Shown: positions 9,551-17,994 of the stretch, piece by piece
Layout: each line of letters opens with the position of its first letter
Numbering within the stretch: position 1 is the first letter of the stretch
Source of the DNA: CAITSH01 sp945892985
GTDB lineage: Bacteria; Pseudomonadota; Gammaproteobacteria; Burkholderiales; SG8-39
Assembly (NCBI GenBank): GCA_945892985.1
Contig: CAMDDU010000020.1
Location: 10,823 to 74,822 of the forward strand
Length of the DNA stretch: 64,000 nucleotides
Reading direction: 5' to 3'
Program-made: the position numbers and the translations under genes
The notes under the pieces: generated by a model
What the model saw: the letters and a program-made list of their open reading frames with translations, nothing else
Databases searched by the model: none
What the model was told of the DNA's origin: nothing

Positions 9551-10879
9551 TTAGGCTGCGTGCTTCACGGGTTCCCCGTGCGGAGTGGAATACCCGCCGG
9601 GTACGCTGACGAGGCAGCGCTTGTTATCGATGTGATACTGGAATTCGTCGCGAAAATGCTGGATGAAGCTCTTGACCGGCAACGCCGCCGCGTCACCCAG
9701 CGCACAAATGGTGCGCCCGGCGATGTTGTCGGCGACATTGACCAGCAGGTCGAGGTCTTCCTGGCGCCCCTGCCCGTTTTCGATACGGTGAACAATACGA
9801 TAAAGCCAGCCTGTTCCTTCGCGGCAGGGCGTGCACTGTCCGCAAGACTCTTCGAAATAAAAGTATGACAAGCGTTGCAAGGCCTTGACCATGCAGGTGG
9901 ACTCATCCATCACTATCACCGCCCCGGAGCCGAGCATGGAACCCGCCTTGGCAATGGAGTCATAGTCCATGTCTGTCTGCATCATCACGGCGGCCGGAAG
10001 CACAGGCATCGATGAGCCGCCGGGGATACAGGCCTTGAATTTTCGTCCTCCGCGCATCCCCCCCGCCATCTCCAGCAAAGTCGCAAACGGCGTGCCAAGC
10101 TTCACCTCGTAGTTGCCCGGGCGGGCGACATGGCCCGAGACCGAGAATAATTTTGTCCCGCCATTGTTGGGCTTGCCAAGGGCAAGAAAGGCATCGCCGC
10201 CGTTATTTATGATCCAAGGCACCGCAGCGAATGTCTCGGTGTTGTTGATGGTGGTCGGCTTGCCATAAAGACCGAAGCTTGCGGGGAACGGCGGCTTGAA
10301 GCGAGGCTGGCCCTTTTTACCCTCGAGCGACTCGAGCAGCGCGGTTTCCTCGCCGCAAATATATGCGCCATAGCCGTGGTGCGCAAACAGATCAAAGGAG
10401 AATTCACTGCCCAGGATGCCCTTGCCGAGGTAACCCGCCGCGCGGGCCTCGTCCAGCGCCTCCTCAAAGCGTTCGTAATCAGCCCAGATTTCACCATGGA
10501 TGTAGTTATATCCGGTACCAATGCCCATGGCGAAGCCGCCGATAATCATCCCTTCGATGAGAATGTGCGGGTTGTAACGGATGATGTCCCGATCCTTGAA
10601 CGTGCCAGGCTCGCCCTCATCGGAGTTGCACACCAGATACTTCGCACCGGGGAATTGCCGCGGCATGAAGCTCCATTTGAGTCCGGTCGGGAAGCCGGCG
10701 CCGCCACGGCCACGCAGAGCCGATTTTTTCACCTCGGCGATCACCGCGTCCGGCGTTATTTTTTCGGCCATGATCTTGCGCAAAGCCTGGTAGCCGCCGC
10801 GCGCCTCGTAATCCTTCAGGCGCCAGTTGGAGCCGTCCAGCCCCTTCATGATCAGCGCGTCAGGTCCGTACTCAAGCAT
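9551..10879 (-). CDS. nuoF: NADH-quinone oxidoreductase subunit F (NADH/FMN site)
   Basis: NADH-oxidising flavoprotein at the tip of complex I. The glycine-rich nucleotide/FMN loop GRGGAGFPTG lies at residues 57-66, and the [4Fe-4S] N3 cluster ligands are Cys346, Cys349, Cys352 and Cys392. The length is 442 residues, as expected. Its start lies 8 bp inside the end of nuoE, so the two diaphorase genes are translationally coupled. Confidence 0.97.
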   Translation of the reverse strand: MLEYGPDALIMKGLDGSNWRLKDYEARGGYQALRKIMAEKITPDAVIAEVKKSALRGRGGAGFPTGLKWSFMPRQFPGAKYLVCNSDEGEPGTFKDRDIIRYNPHILIEGMIIGGFAMGIGTGYNYIHGEIWADYERFEEALDEARAAGYLGKGILGSEFSFDLFAHHGYGAYICGEETALLESLEGKKGQPRFKPPFPASFGLYGKPTTINNTETFAAVPWIINNGGDAFLALGKPNNGGTKLFSVSGHVARPGNYEVKLGTPFATLLEMAGGMRGGRKFKACIPGGSSMPVLPAAVMMQTDMDYDSIAKAGSMLGSGAVIVMDESTCMVKALQRLSYFYFEESCGQCTPCREGTGWLYRIVHRIENGQGRQEDLDLLVNVADNIAGRTICALGDAAALPVKSFIQHFRDEFQYHIDNKRCLVSVPGGYSTPHGEPVKHAA

Positions 10880-11357
10880 TTTTCTTCAGCTCCGCGATAA
10901 GGGCATCGAGCTTTTCGTGGGACATGAAACTGCACATGCGCTTGTTGTTCACCAGCAGCACCGGTGCATCTCCGCACGCGCCCATGCACTCCCCCTCTTT
11001 GAGGGTGATCAGCGCGTCGGCCGTGGTTTCGTTAAAGCCGACTCCGAGCTTTTGCTTGAGATATTCCGCGGCATCGGCGCCGCCCGAAAGTGCACACGGC
11101 AAGTTGGTGCAAATGCTTAGCTTGTACCTGCCGGCCGCGGCCAGGTCGTACATGTTGTAGAAGGTGGCAACCTCGTAGACGGCGATCGGCGGCATGCCAA
11201 GCACACCGGCCACGGCGTCCATGACCTCAGTCGACAGCCAGCCCTTTTCATCCTGCGCGATGGCAAGCGCGGACATCACAGCCGACTGCTTTTGCTCGGC
11301 CGGGTATTTCGCGATCTCGCGCTTGATTTTTTTCAGTGATTCGTCGGAGAGCATCAC
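10872..11357 (-). CDS. nuoE: NADH-quinone oxidoreductase subunit E
   Basis: Thioredoxin-fold subunit that holds the [2Fe-2S] cluster N1a beside NuoF. The ligand cysteines are seen at 83, 88, 124 and 128 (CTNLPC and CMGAC). The 161-residue length is normal. The start at 11357 overlaps the nuoD stop by ATGA; a second Met is the next codon. It overlaps nuoF by 8 bp. Confidence 0.96.
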   Translation of the reverse strand: MMLSDESLKKIKREIAKYPAEQKQSAVMSALAIAQDEKGWLSTEVMDAVAGVLGMPPIAVYEVATFYNMYDLAAAGRYKLSICTNLPCALSGGADAAEYLKQKLGVGFNETTADALITLKEGECMGACGDAPVLLVNNKRMCSFMSHEKLDALIAELKKNA

Positions 11358-12607
11358 CGGTCAATCTCCCCGAAAACGATATCCTGCGTACCGATGATCG
11401 CAACGACGTCGGCGATCATGTGCCCCTTGGCCATCTCGTTGAGTGCGGCAAGATGGGGAAAACCAGGCGCACGAATTTTAAGGCGGTAAGGCTTGTTCGC
11501 TCCATCAGAAACGAGATAAATGCCAAACTCACCCTTTGGATGCTCCACCGCGGCGTAAGCCTCACCCGGCGGGACGTGGAAGCCTTCACTGAAAAGCTTG
11601 AAGTGATGGATCAACTCCTCCATGCTCGACTTCATTTCCACCCGCGAGGGTGGGGCAACCTTGTGGTTGTCCGTTATCACCGCACCGGGGTTCTTGCGCA
11701 ACCAGTCGACACACTGCCGGATGATGCGGTTGGACTGGCGCATTTCTTCGATGCGGACAAGATAACGGTCATAGCAATCGCCGTTGACGCCCACGGGAAT
11801 ATCAAAATCAAGCCTGTCATAGACCTCATAGGGCTGCTTCTTGCGCAAATCCCACTCGATGCCCGATCCGCGCAGCATCGCACCGGAGAACCCAAGCGCG
11901 AGAGCGCGCTCCGGCGAAACCACCCCCACCCCCACGGTGCGCTGCTTCCAGATGCGGTTATCGGTCAGCAGCGTTTCATAATCGTCGACACACTTGGGGA
12001 AGCGATTGGTAAAGTCTTCGATGAAATCGAGCAGCGATCCGCGGCGATTCTCATTCATTGACGAGATCGCCTTGCTGTTGTGGACCTTCGAGGCGAGATA
12101 CTGCGGCATTGCATCGGGAAGATCGCGATAGACGCCGCCCGGACGGTAATAAGCCGCGTGCATGCGCGCACCGGACACCGCCTCATAACAATCCATCAGG
12201 TCTTCGCGCTCACGGAAGCAATAAAGGAATACCGTCATCGCACCGATATCGATACCGTGCGCTCCAAGCCAGAGCAAATGGTTCAATACCCGCGTGATCT
12301 CATCGAACATGACGCGAATGTACTTGGCACGCTCAGGAACCTCGATGCCAAGGAGCTTTTCAATCGCCATGCAGTAAGCATGCTCGTTGCACATCATCGA
12401 AACGTAATCAAGCCTGTCCATGTAGGGCAGCGACTGGATGAACGTCTTGTGTTCGGCGAGCTTTTCTGTGGCACGGTGCAATAAGCCGATATGCGGATCA
12501 GCGCGCTCCACGACTTCGCCATCCAGTTCGAGGACCAGGCGCAGCACGCCGTGCGCCGCCGGGTGTTGGGGGCCAAAATTCAGGGTGTAGTTGCGAATTT
12601 CAGCCAT
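11354..12607 (-). CDS. nuoD: NADH-quinone oxidoreductase subunit D
   Basis: 49-kDa-type subunit, which with NuoB forms the quinone reduction site of complex I. It is related to the NiFe-hydrogenase large subunit but lacks the metal-ligand cysteines. The 417-residue sequence begins MAEIRNYTLNFGPQHPAAHG, the family signature, with the quinone-site GPQHPAAHG loop intact. It ends with VVAIIGTQDIVFGEIDR, typical of the C-terminus. It starts 2 bp after nuoC and overlaps nuoE. Confidence 0.97.
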   Translation of the reverse strand: MAEIRNYTLNFGPQHPAAHGVLRLVLELDGEVVERADPHIGLLHRATEKLAEHKTFIQSLPYMDRLDYVSMMCNEHAYCMAIEKLLGIEVPERAKYIRVMFDEITRVLNHLLWLGAHGIDIGAMTVFLYCFREREDLMDCYEAVSGARMHAAYYRPGGVYRDLPDAMPQYLASKVHNSKAISSMNENRRGSLLDFIEDFTNRFPKCVDDYETLLTDNRIWKQRTVGVGVVSPERALALGFSGAMLRGSGIEWDLRKKQPYEVYDRLDFDIPVGVNGDCYDRYLVRIEEMRQSNRIIRQCVDWLRKNPGAVITDNHKVAPPSRVEMKSSMEELIHHFKLFSEGFHVPPGEAYAAVEHPKGEFGIYLVSDGANKPYRLKIRAPGFPHLAALNEMAKGHMIADVVAIIGTQDIVFGEIDR

Positions 12608-12609
12608 GT

Positions 12610-13236
12610 TCAGCGCCCACCGCCAAGGTCACCGTACTGATCTTCACGAATTATCCTTGGTGTGATTTCGCGTGGTTCAATACTGACGGGCTGGTAAACA
12701 ACACGCCTTTGTTTCGGGTCATAACGCATTTCGACATTGCCCGATAGCGGAAAATCCTTCCGGAAAGGATGGCCGACAAAACCGTAATCGGTAAGGATTC
12801 GGCGCAAATCGTTATGTCCGGTGAAAATCAGGCCGAACAGATCAAACGCCTCGCGCTCATACCAGTCGGCATTGGGCCAGACCGCGGTGAGTGAGTCCAG
12901 CACGGGAAAGGCATCCTCGTTTGCAAACACACGAAGACGCAGACGCCAGTTTTTTTCGATCGAAAGCAGGTGCGAAACTGCGGCAAACCGCGCGCCATCA
13001 GTTGCGCCGGCTTCACCGGCATCGGCGTTGCCGTAGGCGGAATAATCCAGCCCGCAGAGATCGACCAGTTGATCGAACCGCAGATCCGCGTGATCGCGAA
13101 GCACCGCCGCCACCGCCGCATATTCGGAGGCCTTCACAACCAGGGTGAGCTCTCCAAGAGCCTCTGAAAGGCTCTCTACACGGTTACCGAGCGCCGCCGT
13201 GAGCGCTGCCTGCAGGCGCGTAAGTTTTTCTGTCAT
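12610..13236 (-). CDS. nuoC: NADH-quinone oxidoreductase subunit C
   Basis: 30-kDa subunit of the hydrophilic arm of complex I. I chose the ATG at 13236 (MTEKLTRLQAALTAALG), giving 208 residues. The open frame extends further upstream, but that extension overlaps the end of nuoB and is not family-like. The conserved WYEREAFDLFGLIFTGHNDLRRILTDYGF region is present, as is HPFRKDFPLSG. It is one base from nuoB and 2 bp from nuoD. The gene is separate, not fused to nuoD as in enterobacteria. Confidence 0.96.
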   Translation of the reverse strand: MTEKLTRLQAALTAALGNRVESLSEALGELTLVVKASEYAAVAAVLRDHADLRFDQLVDLCGLDYSAYGNADAGEAGATDGARFAAVSHLLSIEKNWRLRLRVFANEDAFPVLDSLTAVWPNADWYEREAFDLFGLIFTGHNDLRRILTDYGFVGHPFRKDFPLSGNVEMRYDPKQRRVVYQPVSIEPREITPRIIREDQYGDLGGGR

Positions 13237-13237
13237 T

Positions 13238-13720
13238 TCAGCGGGCGATGGTGTTGGTGCGCTTGATCTTGTTCTGCAATTGCACGATGCCGTAGAGCAG
13301 AGCCTCCGCAGTCGGGGGGCAACCGGGAACATAAACGTCTACCGGCACAATTCGGTCACACCCACGCACAACCGAGTATGAGTAGTGGTAGTAGCCGCCG
13401 CCGTTGGCGCAGGAACCCATTGAGATCACCCAGCGCGGCTCGGCCATCTGGTCATAAACCTTGCGCAGTGCCGGCGCCATCTTGTTGCATAGGGTGCCGG
13501 CGACAATCATCACATCCGACTGACGGGGACTGGGGCGAAAAACGATGCCAAACCGATCAAGGTCGTAACGTGCTGCGCCGGCATGCATCATTTCCACCGC
13601 ACAACAGGCGAGTCCAAAGGTCATTGGCCAGAGCGAACCCGTGCGGGTCCAGTTGATCACGGTGTCTATGGACGTGGTGACGAAGCCCTGCTGCGTCAAT
13701 CCCTGCTCATTGGCGCCCAT
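13238..13720 (-). CDS. nuoB: NADH-quinone oxidoreductase subunit B (cluster N2)
   Basis: Subunit binding the terminal [4Fe-4S] cluster N2, the electron donor to quinone. All ligands are visible: tandem Cys39-Cys40, Cys104 and Cys134. The ATG at 13720 is preferred over an in-frame GTG two codons upstream, because a GGAGG sequence (13726-13730) lies five bases before this ATG and overlaps the GTG. This gives 160 residues starting MGANEQGLTQQGFVTTSIDT. Confidence 0.96.
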   Translation of the reverse strand: MGANEQGLTQQGFVTTSIDTVINWTRTGSLWPMTFGLACCAVEMMHAGAARYDLDRFGIVFRPSPRQSDVMIVAGTLCNKMAPALRKVYDQMAEPRWVISMGSCANGGGYYHYSYSVVRGCDRIVPVDVYVPGCPPTAEALLYGIVQLQNKIKRTNTIAR

Positions 13721-13741
13721 GCACACCTCCGCTGACTGCCG

Positions 13742-14110
13742 CTATTCCCATTCAAGCGCACCTTTCTTCCATTCGTAGACGAAGCCTACGACCAGGACGC
13801 CGAGGAAAACCATCATCGCAACAAATCCGAACAGGCCGATTTCGCCCAAGACGACAGCCCAGGGAAATAGAAACGCTATTTCCAGATCAAATAAAATGAA
13901 AAGAATTGCGACGAGATAGTAGCGCACATCAAATTTCATGCGTGCGTCCTCGAAAGCCTCAAAGCCGCACTCGTAGGGAGAGAGCTTTTCGCTATCGGGC
14001 CTGTTCACACCAACCAGCGAGCTTGCCACCCATCCTAGCAACATCGGCGCGGCACCGACGACTATGGCGACAAAAATGAACAGCAGGATCGGAAAGTAAT
14101 TTTCCAGCAT
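13742..14110 (-). CDS. nuoA: NADH-quinone oxidoreductase subunit A
   Basis: Three-helix membrane subunit of complex I and first gene of the nuo operon. The ATG at 14110 gives 122 residues beginning MLENYFPILLFIFVAIVVG, the usual family start. An in-frame GTG at 14134 would add eight unlikely residues. The conserved SPYECGFEAFEDARMKFDVRYY loop near residues 45-65 is present. A tRNA-Leu gene lies 91 bp upstream on the same strand. Confidence 0.95.
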   Translation of the reverse strand: MLENYFPILLFIFVAIVVGAAPMLLGWVASSLVGVNRPDSEKLSPYECGFEAFEDARMKFDVRYYLVAILFILFDLEIAFLFPWAVVLGEIGLFGFVAMMVFLGVLVVGFVYEWKKGALEWE

Positions 14111-14201
14111 CTTTCGTCCGAATCGAGCGGCCACGCCTCATTGCGTACCCGTTATCTACCCCTACCGCGCGCCCCGGGCACATACCCGGAGCGATTTTGC
14201 T

Positions 14202-14288
14202 TGGTGCCGACGAAGGGACTCGAACCCCCACAGCCTTTCGGCCACCAGCCCCTCAAGCTGGCGTGTCTACCAATTTCACCACGTCGGC
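14202..14288 (-). tRNA. tRNA-Leu (anticodon GAG)
   Basis: Read on the minus strand, this stretch starts GCCGACG and ends CGTCGGC ACCA, so the 7-bp acceptor stem pairs perfectly with the CCA encoded. The anticodon stem CCAGC/GCTGG encloses the loop TTGAGGG, giving anticodon GAG. A long variable arm (TGGCCGAAAGGCTG) follows, as required for a class II tRNA-Leu, and then the T loop GTTCGAGTC. It lies between secG and nuoA, the usual betaproteobacterial place. Confidence 0.97.
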
Positions 14289-14297
14289 AAAAATCTG

Positions 14298-14681
14298 TTA
14301 CTTGGGCACCTCGTTCGCCCGGTTTCCCGTTTCACCCGACTTCGCCGGCTCAGCGCCGGGAACCGAGGGCGCGGCAGGAACCGCCGCAGGAGGAACCGTC
14401 ACACCCTGCATCACGCTAGCGCCTGACCTGGGCTTGTGCGTGGCAAGGTAAGCAAGGCCAAGACTAGTCGAGAAAAAGATCACGGCAAGTATAGCCGTTG
14501 CGCGCGACAGAAAGTTCGCCGAGCCCGTGGCGCCAAAAACGCTACCCGATGCTCCGCCACCAAAAGCAGCACCGGCATCCGCACCTTTGCCGTGCTGAAG
14601 CAGCACGAGGCCGATGATGCCAATCGCAACCAGGACGTGCACCACCAGAACGAGCGTCAAGAAAATATTCATGCTTACCAT
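14298..14681 (-). CDS. secG: Protein-export membrane protein SecG
   Basis: Small accessory subunit of the SecYEG translocon. Two hydrophobic helices are seen at about residues 5-25 and 60-82, flanking the conserved LLQHGKGADAGAAFGGGASGSVFG loop (positions about 27-50). The C-terminal 45 residues are Pro/Ala-rich and variable. Two starts are possible: ATG at 14681 (127 residues) or ATG at 14672, which gives the more typical MNIFLTLVLVVHV beginning. The start is uncertain, the identity is not. Confidence 0.94.
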   Translation of the reverse strand: MVSMNIFLTLVLVVHVLVAIGIIGLVLLQHGKGADAGAAFGGGASGSVFGATGSANFLSRATAILAVIFFSTSLGLAYLATHKPRSGASVMQGVTVPPAAVPAAPSVPGAEPAKSGETGNRANEVPK

Positions 14682-14701
14682 GTCCGGCTAAAGTCCAAAA
14701 T

Positions 14702-15454
14702 TCAAACCGCCGCAACGCGGCAGATCGCCAAAAATTCCTCGGCTATCAGCGAAGCTCCGCCGACCAGTCCGCCATCCACATCAGGCTGATCGAGCAATTC
14801 CGCCGCGTTGCCGGCCTTCATGCTGCCACCATACAAAATCCGCATTTCTCCGGCACCCTTGTCACGCGCTCCGACGAGGCTGCGAATATAAGCATGCACC
14901 CCCTGGGCCATACCAGGACTTGCCGTACGCCCCGTTCCAATAGCCCAAACCGGCTCATACGCGATGACACTCTGCGCGACTGCCGCAGGGCTTACTCGAT
15001 CCATCACCGACGACAACTGCCGCGCGACAACCTGCTCCGTTATTCCCGCCTCCCTTTCGGCCAGCGTCTCCCCTACACATAACACCGGGGTAATCCCTAC
15101 CTCACGCAAAGCGGCGAATTTTGCAGCAATCTGCTCGTCCCGCTCACCGTACAGGGCACGCCTCTCGGAATGCCCGATAATCGTGTAAACGCAACCGAAA
15201 TCACCCAGCATTCCGGCTGACACCTCGCCGGTGAATGCCCCCCCCGGATGCTCGCTGACGTTCTGCGCCCCCCACGCAAGCCCCGACCCACCCAATTCGG
15301 CCTGCATCTGGTTCAAATAGGGAAACGGCGCGAAAACGGCAACTTCGACTCTGTTATTGGCTAGTTTCGCCGCCTTGAGAACCCCAAGCAACTCCGCATT
15401 GCCCGCCAGGCTGCCATTCATCTTCCAGTTACCAGCAAGCAGGCGTTTTCGCAT
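14702..15454 (-). CDS. tpiA: Triosephosphate isomerase
   Basis: Cytoplasmic TIM-barrel enzyme interconverting dihydroxyacetone phosphate and glyceraldehyde 3-phosphate. Catalytic residues are Asn9 and Lys11 (GNWKMNG), His95 (IIGHSERR) and Glu167 (AYEPVWAIGTG); the phosphate loop LYGGSMKAGN follows. At 250 residues it has the standard length. secG begins about 20 bp after its stop, so tpiA, secG and possibly the tRNA and nuo genes are co-transcribed. Confidence 0.97.
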   Translation of the reverse strand: MRKRLLAGNWKMNGSLAGNAELLGVLKAAKLANNRVEVAVFAPFPYLNQMQAELGGSGLAWGAQNVSEHPGGAFTGEVSAGMLGDFGCVYTIIGHSERRALYGERDEQIAAKFAALREVGITPVLCVGETLAEREAGITEQVVARQLSSVMDRVSPAAVAQSVIAYEPVWAIGTGRTASPGMAQGVHAYIRSLVGARDKGAGEMRILYGGSMKAGNAAELLDQPDVDGGLVGGASLIAEEFLAICRVAAV

Positions 15455-15769
15455 CGACGGACTTAAAGGTTAAAAGGCGTGATACACCACCAAAACCAGT
15501 CGATTTTACCGCTCGACGCTGACTCGGTCAATGAAAAGGAACGGGGGAAAACAGGGAGTTACTGCATCACAGCAAAAAAATGGCAAAAGAGTTGGCGCAT
15601 GGGACAGCTTTCCCCAATGCGGCGCCCGCAGCATTGCGCAGCTCCCATGCACTACCTGCTAAAGCCGCCCTTGATGCAGCCATAACCGCGCCATGACATC
15701 CGGCAACCCTCCGCGCCTGACATACATACAGGCAGACGAATACAGACAGACGAGTAACGCGCCCGGCCT
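15455..15769. other. Intergenic stretch, no gene recognised
   Basis: About 315 bp between dtd and tpiA. Short open frames on both strands here have no recognisable motif or ribosome site. The stretch around 15718-15755 has a loosely repetitive CAGACGAATACAGACAGACGA character. The tpiA promoter presumably lies at the right-hand side of tpiA within this region, but I could not fix a clear -35/-10 pair. Confidence 0.5.
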
Positions 15770-16240
15770 TTACGATCGGGGGCAGGCCGCCGTCTTTTTT
15801 TCCTGAGTCTGCAACCAAAATGTCACCGGCCCATCGTTGACCAGATGCAGTTTCATGTCGGCGCCAAAGCGCCCAGCGGCCACGACCGGATGTAAAGCGC
15901 GCGCCCGATCCAGAAGGTAATCAAACAGCGATAGCGCAAGCGCCGGTGGCGCCGCAGCAGAAAACCCCGGACGCGTGCCGCTGTGCGTATCGGCGGCGAG
16001 CGTGAACTGGGGCACCAGCAGCAAGCCGCCTCCCTGGGTGCGCAAGGACACATTCATTTTTCCGGCCGCATCGGGAAAAACACGATAATCAAGCAGTCGC
16101 TCGAGCAAGCGCTGTGCCGCCAGCGTGCCATCGCCACGCTCCGCACATACGAGCACAGCCAGTCCGGCATCGATGGCGCCGACGACCTCCCCGGCAACCT
16201 CGACGCGCGCTTCACTCACCCGCTGCAGCAATCCGATCAT
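15770..16240 (-). CDS. dtd: D-aminoacyl-tRNA deacylase
   Basis: Editing enzyme that hydrolyses D-aminoacyl-tRNA, recycling tRNA and removing D-amino acids. The ATG at 16240 gives 156 residues beginning MIGLLQRVSEARVEVAGEVVG, as in the family; the upstream extension of the frame is not conserved-looking. Signature motifs are VPQFTLAADT (active-site region near residue 78) and the cross-subunit NDGPVTFWLQ near the C-terminus. The gene stands alone between pstB and tpiA. Confidence 0.95.
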   Translation of the reverse strand: MIGLLQRVSEARVEVAGEVVGAIDAGLAVLVCAERGDGTLAAQRLLERLLDYRVFPDAAGKMNVSLRTQGGGLLLVPQFTLAADTHSGTRPGFSAAAPPALALSLFDYLLDRARALHPVVAAGRFGADMKLHLVNDGPVTFWLQTQEKKTAACPRS

Positions 16241-16308
16241 GATGCAGCCGAGTCTAGGGTCGGTCGGCTGCCGCGTCAAACACAGCCTGCAAATGGAAAC
16301 GACCGCGC

Positions 16309-17121
16309 TTAGCCGAAACGTCCGGTGATGTAGTCTTCCGTCTCTTTGCGCTTGGGTTTGATAAAAATATTGTCGGTGACATCGAACTCGATCAACTCGC
16401 CCAGATACATGTAGGCCGTGTAATCGGAAACGCGGGCGGCCTGCTGCATGTTGTGCGTGACGATTACGATGGTGAAATCCTTTTTCAGGTCATTCACCAG
16501 CTCTTCAATGCGCGAGGTCGAGATCGGATCGAGCGCCGACGTCGGTTCGTCCAGCAGCAGAACCTCGGGCTTGACGGCGATCCCGCGCGCGATGCACAGG
16601 CGCTGCTGCTGCCCGCCCGAAAGGCTCATGCCGCTTTGCTGCAATTTGTCCTTCGCCTCATCCCACAGTGCCGCCTTGCGCAACGCCCATTCCACCCGCT
16701 CATCCATCTCGCGTGCGGACAGCTTTTCGTGAAGCCTCACCCCGAACGCGATATTGTCGTAAATCGACATTGGAAACGGCGTCGGTTTCTGGAAAACCAT
16801 ACCGACCCGCGCCCGCAGGTCAATGACGTCGACATCGCGGTCCAGCAGGTTTTTACCGTTCAGCAGCAACTGGCCTTCGGCGCGCTGCTCAGGGTAGAGG
16901 TCGTACATGCGATTCAAAGTGCGCAACAGCGTCGACTTTCCGCAACCGGACGGTCCGATGAAGGCGGTGACACGCTGCTTGAACACCTCCATGTTGATGT
17001 TCTTCAGCGCATGATACTTGCCGTAATAGAAATTGAAATCCTTCAGCACGATCTGGCTGTGCTCGGCGCCAGTGGGTGCCGGTTGCGCGCCCTTTGGGAC
17101 AGGCACTGAGAGGGTGTTCAT
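16309..17121 (-). CDS. pstB: Phosphate ABC transporter ATP-binding protein PstB
   Basis: ATPase of the high-affinity phosphate importer PstSCAB, on the cytoplasmic face. Walker A GPSGCGKST is at residues 56-64, the signature LSGGQ at 167-171, and Walker B LLLDEPTSALD ends near 197 with Asp191/Glu192. The 270 residues include a 20-residue N-terminal extension, common in this family. It is the last gene of the pst operon, 26 bp after pstA. Unlike in many bacteria, phoU does not follow; it lies some 19 kb away beside ppk1. Confidence 0.97.
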   Translation of the reverse strand: MNTLSVPVPKGAQPAPTGAEHSQIVLKDFNFYYGKYHALKNINMEVFKQRVTAFIGPSGCGKSTLLRTLNRMYDLYPEQRAEGQLLLNGKNLLDRDVDVIDLRARVGMVFQKPTPFPMSIYDNIAFGVRLHEKLSAREMDERVEWALRKAALWDEAKDKLQQSGMSLSGGQQQRLCIARGIAVKPEVLLLDEPTSALDPISTSRIEELVNDLKKDFTIVIVTHNMQQAARVSDYTAYMYLGELIEFDVTDNIFIKPKRKETEDYITGRFG

Positions 17122-17147
17122 TTTTTTTCCCCTGTTATCTGGTGTGA

Positions 17148-17987
17148 CTAACGCGACGACTGATCTCGGAACAGCACGCGCGCAAGGATGTTGAGCGCAA
17201 GCACGCTCATGGTGATGAGAAACACGCCGGCCCAGGCCAGTTGTTGCCAGTCCGTGTACGGGCTCATCGCAAACTTGAAAATTGTCACCGGCAGGTTGGC
17301 CATGGGCTCGTTCAGGTCCATGCTCCAGAACTGGTTTGACAAGGCCGTAAACAACAGTGGTGCGGTCTCGCCGGCGATGCGCGCGACCGCTAGCAGGATG
17401 CCGGTAAGAATACCGGCACTGGAGGCGCGCAGGGTTACCTGGGTAATCACCTTCCAGCGTTGGGCGCCGAGGGCAAAGGCGGCCTCACGCAAGGTGTTTG
17501 GGATCAGCAAAAGCATGTTTTCAGTGGTGCGCACCACCACCGGGATGACGATGAGGGCCAGCGCGATAACTCCCGAATAGGCGGAGAAATTACCGACCCG
17601 GGCGACGATGATGGCGTAGACAAACAGGCCGATCACAATCGACGGTGCCGAGAGCAAAATATCGTTAATGAACCGGGTCGTCTGACCAAGTAGAGTCTTG
17701 GCGCCGTACTCAGCCAGATATACCCCCGTCAAGATGCCTATGGGCGTGCCAATCAGTGTCGCCAGGGCGACCATGAGCAGGCTGCCGGCTATGGCGTTGG
17801 CCAGTCCGCCCTGCCCGCCGGGAGGCGGGGTCATCTTGGTGAGCAAGTCCCAGGATAAACCGGAGATGCCCAGCTGAAAGGTGGTGAATAGAATCCATAT
17901 CAGCCAGAACAGGCCGAAAGCCATCGCACTGAGGGACAGCATCAGCGCGACAACGTTGACCAGTTTGCGTTTGTGGCGTAATTGCAT
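17148..17987 (-). CDS. pstA: Phosphate ABC transporter permease PstA
   Basis: Inner-membrane permease partner of PstC. The 279 residues contain six hydrophobic segments and the permease loop ENMLLLIPNTLREAAFALGAQRWKV (about 170-195), which contacts PstB. The sequence LSAPSIVIGLFVYAIIV is typical for PstA. It lies 7 bp after pstC and 26 bp before pstB. Confidence 0.96.
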   Translation of the reverse strand: MQLRHKRKLVNVVALMLSLSAMAFGLFWLIWILFTTFQLGISGLSWDLLTKMTPPPGGQGGLANAIAGSLLMVALATLIGTPIGILTGVYLAEYGAKTLLGQTTRFINDILLSAPSIVIGLFVYAIIVARVGNFSAYSGVIALALIVIPVVVRTTENMLLLIPNTLREAAFALGAQRWKVITQVTLRASSAGILTGILLAVARIAGETAPLLFTALSNQFWSMDLNEPMANLPVTIFKFAMSPYTDWQQLAWAGVFLITMSVLALNILARVLFRDQSSR

Positions 17988-17994
17988 TGGGACC